In this document: positions 22,933 through 31,633 of the stretch, one piece after another | Position numbering within the stretch: position 1 is the stretch's first letter | Layout of the letters: the number at the start of each line of letters is the position of its first letter | Position numbers and translations under genes: made by a program | Notes under the pieces: generated by a model | Databases searched by the model: none | Told to the model about the DNA's origin: nothing | The model's input: only the letters and a program-made list of their open reading frames with translations | Source of the DNA: Halomonas urumqiensis | Lineage (GTDB): Bacteria; Pseudomonadota; Gammaproteobacteria; Pseudomonadales; Halomonadaceae | Assembly: GCF_003028575.1 (NCBI RefSeq) | Contig: NZ_PYUD01000003.1 | Location: forward strand, 1 to 64,000 | Length of the DNA: 64,000 nt | Direction of reading: 5' to 3'

Positions 22933-23328
22933 TCACCCATCCACTTGCCACTCTTTGTGGACAGGAATGTCTTCATGCACAAGCCACTCGACATCATGGC
23001 TAACCCAAATATGCGCCTCAGGCCTTGCACCCGGGTCTTCATCCAATGTAGCGACGCGCAGGATTATATGGGGCTGGCCAGCTCTTTCTGCCACGAGTTG
23101 TGATCCACACACCGAGCAAAAATACCTCGCCTTTCCGGGGCTGGATTCAAAGCTCGAAAGCGTGTCTTCTCCCTTCAGCCATCGAAAATTTTCCCTCATG
23201 ACACCCGCCGTAGGTGCAAAAGGCGCGGCATGAGCTTTTCTACACCTTTGGCAGTGGCAAAAGGTGATTGGCATGTCCAGTGTAGACACCTCGTACTCGA
23301 TGGCCCCACACAGGCAGCTTCCTTTCAT
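22933..23328 (-). CDS. GFA family zinc protein
   Basis: 131 residues. GFA (glutathione-dependent formaldehyde-activating enzyme-like) domain with the expected zinc cysteines: CLC at 5-7, CHCQRC at 24-29 and CSVC near 80-83. The namesake adds glutathione to formaldehyde, but most short members like this have no proven activity, and the name should not be taken as function. The start at 23328 has GGGAG about 10 nt upstream. It begins 25 bp after the DUF3291 stop, so the two are probably cotranscribed. Confidence 0.85.
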   Translation of the reverse strand: MKGSCLCGAIEYEVSTLDMPITFCHCQRCRKAHAAPFAPTAGVMRENFRWLKGEDTLSSFESSPGKARYFCSVCGSQLVAERAGQPHIILRVATLDEDPGARPEAHIWVSHDVEWLVHEDIPVHKEWQVDG

Positions 23329-23353
23329 CGACGATCTCCCCCTGTCACTAACG

Positions 23354-23827
23354 CTAAACTTCGGTGGGTGCGGTGGCCACGTCACCAGGCGCCGGGAATG
23401 CCCTCTTGAAGGTGAACGCCTCTGCAGATGGGCCGCGCGCCCTCAACATCTCAAGCCGTTGAGCGGCCTCTTCAATTGACGGAAGATGACCGGCGGGCAC
23501 CCACCAGAGCACCATGTGAGCCTCACGCATGGTATGAAACCACTCTTTCTTGCGGCGCATGATGTCGATGTGGGCAGACCGGTACACGTAATCATGCAGG
23601 GCCTCGATGGAATCCCAGACAGAGAGGTTCACGATCTTGTCAGGCCCAAAAAAGTCGATGCCGGTCGCATCGCCATCATCCGTCTGGGGGCGCCAGACGA
23701 ACCCTGCCGAGGCCTCCGCCAGCGCATTGATCCTGTCGAGATTGGCGACAAAATCCGAAAGCGGCGGCGAATCGAGCGGAGCGGCCAGCGTGGCAATATT
23801 GAGTTGGGCGATATGTGGCTTGCTCAT
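23354..23827 (-). CDS. DUF3291 domain protein
   Basis: 157 residues. The protein matches DUF3291: an N-terminal HIAQLNIATL strand, a central VNLSVWDSIEALHDYVYRS and a later WWVPAGHLPS segment. The fold is probably a dimeric ferredoxin-like barrel related to monooxygenases of antibiotic biosynthesis; no function is established. The start at 23827 has GGGAGGAA about 4-11 nt upstream. It is upstream of the GFA gene and both lie within the AT-rich accessory stretch. No membrane segment or signal peptide is present. Confidence 0.85.
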   Translation of the reverse strand: MSKPHIAQLNIATLAAPLDSPPLSDFVANLDRINALAEASAGFVWRPQTDDGDATGIDFFGPDKIVNLSVWDSIEALHDYVYRSAHIDIMRRKKEWFHTMREAHMVLWWVPAGHLPSIEEAAQRLEMLRARGPSAEAFTFKRAFPAPGDVATAPTEV

Positions 23828-23911
23828 CGCTTCCTCCCTGAAGGCGCTTGATACCAGTGGTGATGGATGGCAGCGGAGCACCGCGAAGTTGGCATATCTT
23901 CGGTCACACTG

Positions 23912-24121
23912 TCATGTGGAAGTACATTCATTGAACAACAATCTGTTTGAAAATGGGTCTACCACTTCGAATACTCTATCACCCCAGGGTGCTGTCGTGA
24001 TTTCCGGACGGCAGTACCTGTCGCCATGTGACAAGAGTTCACGGTGCAGCGCCTCGAGAGCATCCGTATTCACGAACGTTTTCGAGCCAGGCGTACAATC
24101 TCCGGAATGTTCGCTCAAGTG
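23912..24121 (-). pseudogene. 5'-truncated glyoxalase/bleomycin-resistance family gene
   Basis: The frame gives about 70 residues corresponding to the second half of a VOC-fold protein: HLSEHSGDCTPG, a helix, then APWGDRVFEVVDPFSNRLLF. Intact relatives are about twice as long. Upstream, similarity stops where hairpin copy B and the end of the C39-like peptidase gene begin, and an in-frame stop lies at about 24158. Only TTG at 24118 could start it. Loss of the 5' half by the same rearrangement that brought in the peptidase gene is the simplest explanation. Confidence 0.7.
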
Positions 24122-24603
24122 AAAAACCGGGTAATTGGGGTCTGTCCCCGATTCCCCTTATTGGTAATCTCAATGTACCACCTAGGCTTAATACGCCCGA
24201 AGTCTCGGCGGACATTTGAGCGCAAAGATTTCTTGGAATCCAACACCCTCTCCTGGCCACCTTCCCTGACGAACAAAACCCAATGCCAGAATGGCTTACC
24301 ACGCTCCATTCGCCATTTGATAGCTAAAAGCGCTTTATCGGGCAAACGATCCCATGACTCAAACGGTGTTTCTTTTGGAGAAACCGATACGCCACAATCG
24401 CGCAAGAGCTTTCGGACATACTCAGTGTCGGACCAAAGCGATGTGTCAGAGGCATGAATACCCAGAGCGCTAGCTCTCCGTTTGGCCTCGGCATAGCTGA
24501 GGCCGGCGAGCGCAGCAGAAGCGGCAATGCCGCAACCGGTTATTTCCTCTTGGATGACGACTTCCATATCTTTACCAATTAGCAGGTATTTGACCGCACT
24601 CAT
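24115..24603 (-). CDS. Orphan C39-like cysteine peptidase
   Basis: 162 residues. The papain-like C39 pattern is clear: oxyanion Gln18 and Cys24 in VIQEEITGCGIAA, His107 in PFWHWVLF and Asp122 in RVLDSKK. C39 domains usually cleave double-glycine leaders within ABC exporters; stand-alone versions have other or unknown roles, including acyl or peptide transfer. There is no transporter, immunity or leader-peptide gene nearby and no signal peptide, so it probably acts in the cytoplasm. The last 13 or so residues (from about NKGNRGQTP) are encoded by hairpin copy B. The ATG at 24603 lacks a strong ribosome site; Met13 is an alternative. Composition is AT-richer than neighbours, suggesting transfer. 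Confidence 0.75.
   Translation of the reverse strand: MSAVKYLLIGKDMEVVIQEEITGCGIAASAALAGLSYAEAKRRASALGIHASDTSLWSDTEYVRKLLRDCGVSVSPKETPFESWDRLPDKALLAIKWRMERGKPFWHWVLFVREGGQERVLDSKKSLRSNVRRDFGRIKPRWYIEITNKGNRGQTPITRFFT
24133..24153. repeat. Hairpin repeat copy B (REP/RAYT-like)
   Basis: AATTGGGGTCTGTCCCCGATT folds as an 8-bp stem with one T-G pair and a 5-nt loop. The core GGGGTCTGTCCCC is of a kind often seen scattered in gammaproteobacterial genomes with REP-associated transposases. It sits at the 3' end of the C39-like gene and at the broken end of the VOC remnant. Confidence 0.55.
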
Positions 24604-25050
24604 TTGCCCACTTGAACGAGCGAGCGCGTTCAACAATCTTATTCAGCCTAGATTTTTTATATTAAGCCATTGTTCTTTATACACATAAATCATTATTAGG
24701 AAACTTTTCCAGTATTCGCGTGCTGGCGTTTTTCGCTGAATCCATCATCCCTACGGTGCCGCACCGGCGTTCGGACACGCTACCGCTCTATCGGCATACG
24801 CGGGCGGAGTCGCTGCCATGCGATAGTATGGGTGCTGATGTGTCGCCACTTCCCTCTGGCCCTTGAGTTCAATAGCGTAAGCAAAGTCTGATTCTCCTGC
24901 AAAGCGTAGGTATGAACCCCGGGCAGGCGATCTGGGGAAGTGTCGGGATGTCACGGTGGTAGGGATGGGGAGGAGGTATGCGCCCCGTGGCATTGCATTC
25001 ACGGGGCTAGGAGAGGCTATGAAGACGCCTGGGAAGGCGTTTGGCAAGAC
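24604..25050. other. Intergenic region between the C39-like gene and trpC
   Basis: The left part (to about 24725) is strongly AT-rich and is the likely promoter area of the peptidase gene. The right part is GC-rich; a 98-codon minus frame at 24751-25047 has only a TTG start immediately after trpC, contains many Pro, Ala and Arg, and has no family I can name. It may be a dispersed non-coding repeat. No gene is claimed. Confidence 0.5.
25025..25040 (-). terminator. Possible terminator of the trp operon
   Basis: ACGCCT-N4-AGGCGT is a perfect 6-bp stem 10 bp past the trpC stop. It is followed on the minus strand by CTTCA, so termination would be weak or Rho-assisted. Confidence 0.35.
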
Positions 25051-25857
25051 CTAGTAAAACAGCCGGCGTAGCGCTTCGCCGGGGTCCTGCTCGCGCATGA
25101 AGGTTTCACCGACGAGGAAGGCGTTGACGTCGTGCTCGCGCATGCGCAGCACATCATCACGGGTGTGGATGCCTGATTCGGTCACCACGGTGACCTCCGG
25201 TGGAATGCGCGCCAGCAGCTCCAGGGTGGTTTCCAGGCGGGTATCGAAGGTGTGCAAGTCGCGGTTGTTGATGCCGACGAGCGAGAGATCGAGCTTCATG
25301 GCGCGGTCGAGTTCGAGGGCATCGTGTACTTCCACCAGTACGTCCATGCCGAGCTCGAGCGCCTGCTGGTTGAGGTCGGCCATGCGGGCATCGTCCAGGG
25401 CGGCGACGATCAGCAGGATGCAGTCGGCGCCGATGGCGCGCGCTTCGCTGACCTGGTAGCCGTGGGTGATGAAGTCCTTGCGGATCACCGGCAGGTCGCA
25501 CGCCTCACGCGCTTCGATCAGGTAGTCCTCGTGGCCCTGGAAGAAGTCGGCATCGGTGAGCACCGAGAGGCAGGCCGCGCCACCGCGCGCATAGCTGGCA
25601 GCGATCTCGGCGGGCTGGAAATCCTCGCGGATCACGCCCTTGGAGGGCGAGGCCTTCTTGATCTCGGCGATCACCGCCGGGTCGCCATCGGCGATCTGGC
25701 GCCCCATGGCGGCCACGAAGCCACGTGGCGCATCCTGGCGGGCGGCCAGGGTCAACAGCTCCTGCTCGGCCACGGCGCGGCGGCGCTCGGCGACCTCCTC
25801 GTCCTTGCGCGCCAGAATGCGGGTCAGAATGGTCGGGATGCCCGTAGATGGCGTCAT
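25051..25857 (-). CDS. trpC: Indole-3-glycerol phosphate synthase TrpC
   Basis: 268 residues, a single TIM barrel, not fused to TrpF. Visible motifs: [15 protein letters not shown] (phosphate and catalytic Lys region, about 60-74), [16 protein letters not shown] and [11 protein letters not shown]. It forms indole-3-glycerol phosphate in tryptophan synthesis. Last gene of trpEGDC, 67 bp after trpD. trpF, trpB and trpA are not in the window, consistent with the split trp gene arrangement of pseudomonads and relatives. Confidence 0.97.
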   Translation of the reverse strand: MTPSTGIPTILTRILARKDEEVAERRRAVAEQELLTLAARQDAPRGFVAAMGRQIADGDPAVIAEIKKASPSKGVIREDFQPAEIAASYARGGAACLSVLTDADFFQGHEDYLIEAREACDLPVIRKDFITHGYQVSEARAIGADCILLIVAALDDARMADLNQQALELGMDVLVEVHDALELDRAMKLDLSLVGINNRDLHTFDTRLETTLELLARIPPEVTVVTESGIHTRDDVLRMREHDVNAFLVGETFMREQDPGEALRRLFY

Positions 25858-25924
25858 GTGTAACTCCTTGAAGATGACCGGACGCAGATGGATGCATCAC
25901 ATGGCGACATGAGGTCTTGCCGCC

Positions 25925-26944
25925 TCACTGCTGGAATACCCGCGTGAAGTGGGCGAGTTCGCGGAGCTTTTCCAGCGGCAGCTTGGAATCCTGGGCATCC
26001 TGGGCCATGGCCACCCCTTCCTTGAGCGTATCGGACACACCGGAGACATACATGGCGGCACCCGCATTGAGCGCGACGATGTCCGCCGCCGGCCCCTCGC
26101 CCACCAGCGACTGCTCGACAAGCCGCAGGCTATCCTCGGCGGACTGCACACGCAGCGTGTCGAGCGACTGACTCTCGATGCCGAACATCTCGGGGTGGAT
26201 GGTGTATTCGTGAATCTCGCCATCCTTCAGCTCGGCGACGTGCGTCGGCGCGGCAAGCGACACCTCGTCCAGGCCATCCTCGGCATATACCACCATCACA
26301 TGGTGGCTGCCCAGGCGACGCAGTACGTCAGCCATCAGCGGCACCAGATGGGGTGAATACACGCCCAGCACCTGATTGGGAGCGCCAGCGGGGTTGGTCA
26401 ATGGCCCGAGAATGTTGAACAGGGTCCGCACGCCCATCTCGCGACGCGGCCCCACCGCGTAGCGCATGGCCGGATGGTGGTTGGGAGCGAACATGAAACC
26501 GACCCCGACCTGTTCGATACAGCGCGCCACCTGGGCGGCATCGAGGTCCAGATGGATGCCGGCCACGGCGAACAGGTCGGCGCTGCCGGACGACGACGAC
26601 ACCCCGCGGTTGCCATGCTTGGCCACGTGGGCACCGCCCGCCGCCACCACGAAACTCGCTGCGGTGGAGACGTTGAACAGATTGGCTCCATCGCCCCCTG
26701 TGCCGACGATATCGACGACGTTCTCGGCATCGAGCCGCACCGGCTTCATCAGTTCACGCATCACCTGGGCCGCTGCGCTGATCTCTTCGGCGGTCTCGCC
26801 CTTCATGGCCATGCCGACAAGAAATCCGGCGATCTGGGAATCGCTGGCTTCACCGGTCATGATCTGGCGCATCACCTCATGGGTATCGGCGAAGCTCAGG
26901 TTCTCGTGGCGCATCACCGTGGCAATCGCGTCTCGCATCTGCAT
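25925..26944 (-). CDS. trpD: Anthranilate phosphoribosyltransferase TrpD
   Basis: 339 residues. The N-terminal helical bundle and the phosphoribosyl-binding motif VGTGGDGANLFNVST (about 77-92) identify the family; KHGNRGVSSSSGSAD follows. It joins anthranilate to PRPP. I start at ATG 26944, which has AGGAG 7 nt upstream; the longer frame begins inside trpG. It starts 31 bp after the trpG stop and is a separate polypeptide from TrpG, unlike the enteric fusion. Confidence 0.97.
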   Translation of the reverse strand: MQMRDAIATVMRHENLSFADTHEVMRQIMTGEASDSQIAGFLVGMAMKGETAEEISAAAQVMRELMKPVRLDAENVVDIVGTGGDGANLFNVSTAASFVVAAGGAHVAKHGNRGVSSSSGSADLFAVAGIHLDLDAAQVARCIEQVGVGFMFAPNHHPAMRYAVGPRREMGVRTLFNILGPLTNPAGAPNQVLGVYSPHLVPLMADVLRRLGSHHVMVVYAEDGLDEVSLAAPTHVAELKDGEIHEYTIHPEMFGIESQSLDTLRVQSAEDSLRLVEQSLVGEGPAADIVALNAGAAMYVSGVSDTLKEGVAMAQDAQDSKLPLEKLRELAHFTRVFQQ

Positions 26945-26975
26945 TGTGCGTCTCCTTTCGATCAATCCGTTCCCG

Positions 26976-27587
26976 TCAGCCAGCCGCGACAAGACTGTCC
27001 GAGGTGCCACGTTTCAGGAAGTTGGCCAGCAATTCGTGCCCCTGACGCGTCAGGATCGATTCCGGATGGAACTGCACGCCCTCGATATCCAGGCTGCGAT
27101 GGCGCAGCCCCATGATCAGCCCCGGGGTGACGTCATCGTCATCGGTCCATGCCGTCACCTCCAGGCACGCCGGCAGCGTGTCGCGCTCGACCACCAATGA
27201 ATGATAGCGGGTCACCTCCAGCGGGTCGTCGAGGCCTTCGAATACCCCGACACCATGATGGCGTATCCGTGAGGTCTTGCCGTGCATCACCTGCGGCGCG
27301 CGCGCCACCTTGCCACCGAAGACCTGGCCGATGGCCTGGTGGCCAAGGCAAACCCCGAGGATCGGCAGCCGGCCAGCGAAGTGCTCGATCGCCGCCATGG
27401 AAATACCCGCCTCGTTGGGCGTACAAGGGCCAGGCGAGATCACCAGGTGGGTCGGCGACAGCGCCTCGATCTGCTCCAGGGTGATGGCGTCATTACGATG
27501 GGTAATGACCTCGGCCCCGAGCTCGGCCAGGTACTGCACCACGTTGTAGGTAAAGCTATCGAAATTATCGATCATCAGCACGGACAT
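26976..27587 (-). CDS. trpG: Anthranilate synthase glutamine amidotransferase TrpG
   Basis: 203 residues, class I glutamine amidotransferase. The nucleophile Cys80 is in LGVCLGHQ, and the His/Glu pair is in VQFHPES near 172. It supplies ammonia to TrpE; in many bacteria this subunit also serves PabB, and no separate pabA is seen here, so dual use is possible. The start at 27587 ([10 protein letters not shown]) has GGAGA upstream; longer in-frame sequence overlaps the trpE end in a non-family frame. Confidence 0.96.
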   Translation of the reverse strand: MSVLMIDNFDSFTYNVVQYLAELGAEVITHRNDAITLEQIEALSPTHLVISPGPCTPNEAGISMAAIEHFAGRLPILGVCLGHQAIGQVFGGKVARAPQVMHGKTSRIRHHGVGVFEGLDDPLEVTRYHSLVVERDTLPACLEVTAWTDDDDVTPGLIMGLRHRSLDIEGVQFHPESILTRQGHELLANFLKRGTSDSLVAAG

Positions 27588-27681
27588 GAACTTTCTCTCC
27601 TTGGCGCCTGGGGCGCTCATCCGGCGCTTTTGGCCGAACGATGGGAATCGGGTCACTCGCGGTGACGTGACGCGAGCGCGA

Positions 27682-29181
27682 CTACTCCAGGTTGTCGAGG
27701 CCGCGTTCGGCCATGGCCACGGCACGGAAGATGGCACGGCCCTTGTTGAGGGTCTCCTGCCACTCCATCTCGGGCACCGAATCGGCGACCACACCGGCGC
27801 CGGCCTGCACATGCAGCTGGCCGTCCTTGATCACCGCGGTGCGAATGGCGATCGCGGTATCCATGTTGCCGTGCCAGGAGAGATACCCCACCGCGCCGGA
27901 GTAGACGCCGCGCTTGACCGGCTCGAGCTCGTCGATGATCTCCATGGCGCGGATCTTGGGGGCGCCCGAGAGCGTGCCCGCCGGGAAGGTAGCGCGCAGC
28001 ACGTCCATGGCGGTCAGGCCAGGCTTCAGCCGCCCGGTCACGTTGGAGACGATATGCATCACGTGGGAGTAGCGCTCCACCGCCATCTGGTCGGTGACCT
28101 TCACCGAGCCAGTTTCGCTGATGCGGCCGACGTCATTGCGTCCCAGGTCGATCAGCATCAGGTGCTCGGCCACCTCCTTGGGGTCGGCCAGCAGATCGGC
28201 CTCCAGGGCGCGATCCTCTTCCTCGGTATGGCCACGTACTCGGGTACCGGCGATGGGCCGCACGGTCACTTCGCCATCCTCCAGGCGGGTGAGGATCTCG
28301 GGCGATGAGCCCACCACCTGATGGTCTTCCAGATCAAGGTAGAACATGTAGGGCGAGGGATTGAGGCTGCGCAGGGCGCGATACAGATCGAGCGACGAGG
28401 CGCGGTAGGGAATCGACATGCGCTGGGACGGCACGCACTGCATGACGTCGCCGGCCAGCACGTACTCCTTGATGGTTTCGACCGCTGCCTTGAAGCCCTG
28501 CTCGGTGAAGCCGGACGTGAAGTCGCCCTCCTCCACCGCCGCCCCGCCGGTGCCTGGGCTGATGGTATTGAGCGTGGCGCTGCGCAGGCGTATCTCGAGC
28601 GCCTCGAGCCGCTCACGGGCCTGTTCGAAGGCGCGTTCCTCGGCGGGGTCGGCATGGGTCCACAGGGTCAGGCGACCGGACAGGTTGTCGAAGACCACCA
28701 GTTCGTCGCAGACCATCAACAGGATGTCTGGCACACCCAGCGGGTCGGCCTTTTCCGCGACATGCGCACCGCGCAAGCGCGGCTCGATGTAGCGGATGGT
28801 ATCGTAGCCGAAGTAGCCCACCAGGCCGCCGTCGAAGCGCGGCTGGTCATCGAGACGCGGCACCTTGAAGCGGGCCTGGAACTGCTCGATCCATTCGAGC
28901 GGGTCGGCGACCTCCGTCACCCCCTGGCGCTCGCCCGCCACGATATGGCTGACCGTGAATCCACGCACCTCGATGCGCTCGCGGCACGGCAGGCCAATGA
29001 TCGAGTAGCGGCCCCACTTCTCACCGCCCTGCACCGACTCGAGCAGGAAGGTCCATGGCACATCGGCCAGCTTCAGATAGGTGGAAAGCGGTGTATCGAG
29101 GTCGGCCAGCACCTCGCGGGTGACCGGAATGCGGTTATATCCGGCATCGGCCAGTTCGCGGAAACGTTCGGGGGTCATCAT
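27682..29181 (-). CDS. trpE: Anthranilate synthase component I TrpE
   Basis: 499 residues. The N-terminal domain carries [16 protein letters not shown], whose LLES element forms the tryptophan feedback site in the family; the catalytic domain has [10 protein letters not shown], with Ala where PabB has Lys, and [15 protein letters not shown]. It converts chorismate to anthranilate with TrpG. Two adjacent ATG codons (29181 and 29178) are equally plausible starts. It is the first gene of trpEGDC and is preceded by a leader peptide and competing RNA pairings. Confidence 0.97.
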   Translation of the reverse strand: MMTPERFRELADAGYNRIPVTREVLADLDTPLSTYLKLADVPWTFLLESVQGGEKWGRYSIIGLPCRERIEVRGFTVSHIVAGERQGVTEVADPLEWIEQFQARFKVPRLDDQPRFDGGLVGYFGYDTIRYIEPRLRGAHVAEKADPLGVPDILLMVCDELVVFDNLSGRLTLWTHADPAEERAFEQARERLEALEIRLRSATLNTISPGTGGAAVEEGDFTSGFTEQGFKAAVETIKEYVLAGDVMQCVPSQRMSIPYRASSLDLYRALRSLNPSPYMFYLDLEDHQVVGSSPEILTRLEDGEVTVRPIAGTRVRGHTEEEDRALEADLLADPKEVAEHLMLIDLGRNDVGRISETGSVKVTDQMAVERYSHVMHIVSNVTGRLKPGLTAMDVLRATFPAGTLSGAPKIRAMEIIDELEPVKRGVYSGAVGYLSWHGNMDTAIAIRTAVIKDGQLHVQAGAGVVADSVPEMEWQETLNKGRAIFRAVAMAERGLDNLE

Positions 29182-29249
29182 GCCCGGATCCTCACGGTAG
29201 TAGCGGTAACGATGGAAGCGACGGGAGCGCTTGGCTCAGGATTCAGGCT

Positions 29250-29360
29250 TCACCATCGCCAGGCGTTGGCGCGGGCATCATGCAGGGGTACACGGTCGAC
29301 AACCCGTATCGGATTGAGGCATCGGCAGGCGGGAGTGTCCAGGGTCATGCGGCTATCCAT
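29250..29360 (-). CDS. trpL: trp operon leader peptide TrpL
   Basis: A 36-codon frame from ATG 29360 (or 32 codons from ATG 29348) ends ANAWRW followed by TGA. Two Trp codons immediately before the stop, 68 bp upstream of trpE and downstream of a good promoter, are what a transcriptional or translational attenuator needs. The Trp codons are part of a long-range pairing: 29247-29258 complements 29210-29219. A competing hairpin pairs 29216-29220 with 29228-29232, and the two cannot form together. I see no T-tract after either, so classical intrinsic termination is uncertain. Confidence 0.75.
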   Translation of the reverse strand: MDSRMTLDTPACRCLNPIRVVDRVPLHDARANAWRW

Positions 29361-29423
29361 CGAAGCGTGTTCCGCAAGGTAGGTGATATCGGCGTTATGG
29401 CGTCAGGTGCGTAATAACGAAAA

Positions 29424-29451
29424 ATTATCCATCAGGCAGCGCTTATCGCAA
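29424..29451 (-). promoter_or_regulatory. Likely trp operon promoter
   Basis: On the minus strand, TTGCGA (29446-29451) and GATAAT (29424-29429) are separated by 16 bp, close to the sigma-70 consensus, about 65 bp before the trpL start. Confidence 0.6.
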
Positions 29452-29465
29452 TAGCCGATTTCACC

Positions 29466-30155
29466 CTAAACGAGTTCCGCAAGCGATTCAACCACACCAT
29501 CCGGCCCGCAATCGGCCACCGGCTCGCCGTGATTGTACCCATAAGGTACCGCCAAGGTTCGAAAACCCGCTGCCTTGCCGGCGGCAATATCGTGCCGAGA
29601 ATCGCCAATCATCAGGCAGGCACGCGGTGGCACAGCGAAATGCTCGGCGACATGCAGGAGCGGGGCCGGGTCGGGCTTCTTTTGCGGCAGGCTGTCACCG
29701 CCCAGGCACAGCGAGAAATGATCCTGAAGCCCAAAGCCCTCGAGAATCGGTGCGATGAAGGCCGCCGGCTTGTTAGTGACCAGAGCAAGCGGCAAGCCGT
29801 GCGCGCGCAAGCCATCCAGCGCCTCACGTGAACCGGGATAGAGCCGTGTCCTTGAGGCCGGGTCCTTGGCATAGTGGCTGAGGAAACCGTCATGAGCGCG
29901 GGCCAGCAGGTCAGCGTCCACTTCGTGCGAGGACTTTCGATCCATACCCGAAGGGGCGCTTTCGGTGATCGCATGGCGCAGGGCGCGCTCCATCAGTACG
30001 AGCGAGCCATTGCCCACCCAGTCGCGCACCGTCGCCTCGCCGGCAGTTGGCAGGCCAAGCTCCAGCAGGGCTGCGTCCACGGCGCGGGCAAGGTCGGGCA
30101 CCGAGTCGATCAGCGTGCCGTCCAGGTCGAAGGTGACCAGGCGAATGTCTTTCAT
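29466..30155 (-). CDS. gph: Phosphoglycolate phosphatase Gph
   Basis: About 229 residues, HAD superfamily. Motif I is FDLDGTLIDSVPDL near the N-terminus, motif II LVTNKPAA, and motif III/IV KPDPAPL and MIGDSRHDIAAG. It removes phosphate from 2-phosphoglycolate, formed in DNA repair and by oxygenation reactions. ATG 30155 (MKDIRL) and 30167 (MHPVMK) are both possible, neither with a strong ribosome site. The order rpe, gph, trpE is common in gammaproteobacteria; here ndh and a GIY-YIG gene lie between rpe and gph. Confidence 0.93.
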   Translation of the reverse strand: MKDIRLVTFDLDGTLIDSVPDLARAVDAALLELGLPTAGEATVRDWVGNGSLVLMERALRHAITESAPSGMDRKSSHEVDADLLARAHDGFLSHYAKDPASRTRLYPGSREALDGLRAHGLPLALVTNKPAAFIAPILEGFGLQDHFSLCLGGDSLPQKKPDPAPLLHVAEHFAVPPRACLMIGDSRHDIAAGKAAGFRTLAVPYGYNHGEPVADCGPDGVVESLAELV

Positions 30156-30334
30156 TACAGGGTGCATGGCAGGGCTCGCAGAAAACCGAGAAGCATGAGA
30201 GTCTGTTGTCATCGAATATTGTGTACAAGAACTGTGTACTAAACGCATCGAACAGACCGATTCAAAAAAACCGATTTGAACAAAAAAAACAGTGGCCCTG
30301 AAAGGCCCGAACTTCACTTAGAGGATGACACACA

Positions 30335-31633
30335 ATGAGCAAACAGCGGATCGTGGTGGTCGGCGGTGGCGCCGGCGGCCTGGAACTGGTGACTCGATTG
30401 GGCAAGAAGCTTGGCAAGCGCGAGCGGGCCGAGATCGTGCTGATCGACCGCAACACGACGCATATCTGGAAGCCCCTGCTGCACGAGGTCGCGACCGGTG
30501 CACTGGACTCGGGGCTCGACGAGGTTTCCTATCAGGGGCACGCCCGCGCCAACGGCTATCGCTTCCAGCTTGGCACGCTGTGCGGGCTCGACCGCGAAAA
30601 CCGCCAATTGGAGCTCTCCCCGGTGGAGGACGACGATGGCGTGGAAGTGCTGCCGGCTCGCAGCCTGGGCTACGATACCCTGGTGTTGGCACTGGGCAGT
30701 GTCAGCAACGATTTTGGTACCCCGGGCGTTGCCGACCACTGCCACTTCCTCGATAGCCCCACTCAGGCGGAAGCGTTCCGTCGCGACATGCTCAACACCT
30801 TCCTGCGCTTCAGCGACCCGCAACGACGCAGCCACCCTCAGCTCACCGTGGGCATCGTGGGTGCCGGCGCCACCGGCGTCGAACTTGCCGCCGAACTCTA
30901 TGACGCCTCGCGCATGCTCAACAGCTACGGCTTCACCCAGCTCGACAGTGGGCATCTATCTGTCCACCTGATCGAAGCCGCCCCGAGCATTCTGCCCGCC
31001 TTGCCCGACCGCATCTCCGGCGCGGTTCACAAGGAGCTCGAGAAGCTTGGAGTGAACCTGCACACGGCTACACGGGTCACCGATGTCGATTGCCACGGCC
31101 TGACCACCGCCGATGGCACCCGTATCGACACCGACCTGTGCGTCTGGGCCGCCGGCATCAAGGCACCGCCCTTCCTCTCCGAACTGGGGCTTGCCACCGA
31201 ACGCAATCATCAGGTCAAGGTGGAACGCACGCTGCAAAGCATCGATGATCCCAATATCTTCGCCTTCGGCGACTGCGCCAGTTGCCCCCAGGAAAACGGC
31301 AAGCCGGTGCCTCCCCGGGCCCAGGCGGCCCACCAGCAGGCCACCCTGCTCTACCGCAACCTGCGCGCCCGGCTCGATGGCAAGCCGCTTTCGCCCTTCA
31401 CCTTCCGCGACCGAGGCTCGCTGATCTCGCTGGCCCACTTCGAGGCAATCGGCAGCCTGATGCGTGGCGCCTCGGCGCGCAGCCTGTTCGTCGAGGGGCA
31501 CCTGGCGAAGTTCTTCTACGCCTCACTGTACCGCATGCACCAGCGGGCCATTCACGGCACCTTCAAGACCGGGGTGACGATGGTGGTCGATGGGCTCAAC
31601 CGCTTCATTCGCCCTCGCATGAAGCTGCACTGA
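30335..31633 (+). CDS. ndh: Type II NADH dehydrogenase Ndh
   Basis: 432 residues. Two dinucleotide-binding motifs: VVVGGGAGGLELVTRLG at the N-terminus for FAD and VGIVGAGATGVELAAEL near 170 for NADH. NIFAFGDCAS precedes the C-terminal region, which has the amphipathic character expected for membrane attachment. It oxidises NADH and reduces quinone without pumping protons. AGAGGA is upstream of the ATG. Divergent from gph, and its last 29 bp overlap the convergent GIY-YIG gene. Confidence 0.95.
   Translation: MSKQRIVVVGGGAGGLELVTRLGKKLGKRERAEIVLIDRNTTHIWKPLLHEVATGALDSGLDEVSYQGHARANGYRFQLGTLCGLDRENRQLELSPVEDDDGVEVLPARSLGYDTLVLALGSVSNDFGTPGVADHCHFLDSPTQAEAFRRDMLNTFLRFSDPQRRSHPQLTVGIVGAGATGVELAAELYDASRMLNSYGFTQLDSGHLSVHLIEAAPSILPALPDRISGAVHKELEKLGVNLHTATRVTDVDCHGLTTADGTRIDTDLCVWAAGIKAPPFLSELGLATERNHQVKVERTLQSIDDPNIFAFGDCASCPQENGKPVPPRAQAAHQQATLLYRNLRARLDGKPLSPFTFRDRGSLISLAHFEAIGSLMRGASARSLFVEGHLAKFFYASLYRMHQRAIHGTFKTGVTMVVDGLNRFIRPRMKLH

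Noticed and set aside
22868..24153. Intact insertion sequence or transposon bounded by the two hairpins
   Set aside because: No transposase gene and no target-site duplication is visible; only repeat-bounded rearrangement can be supported.
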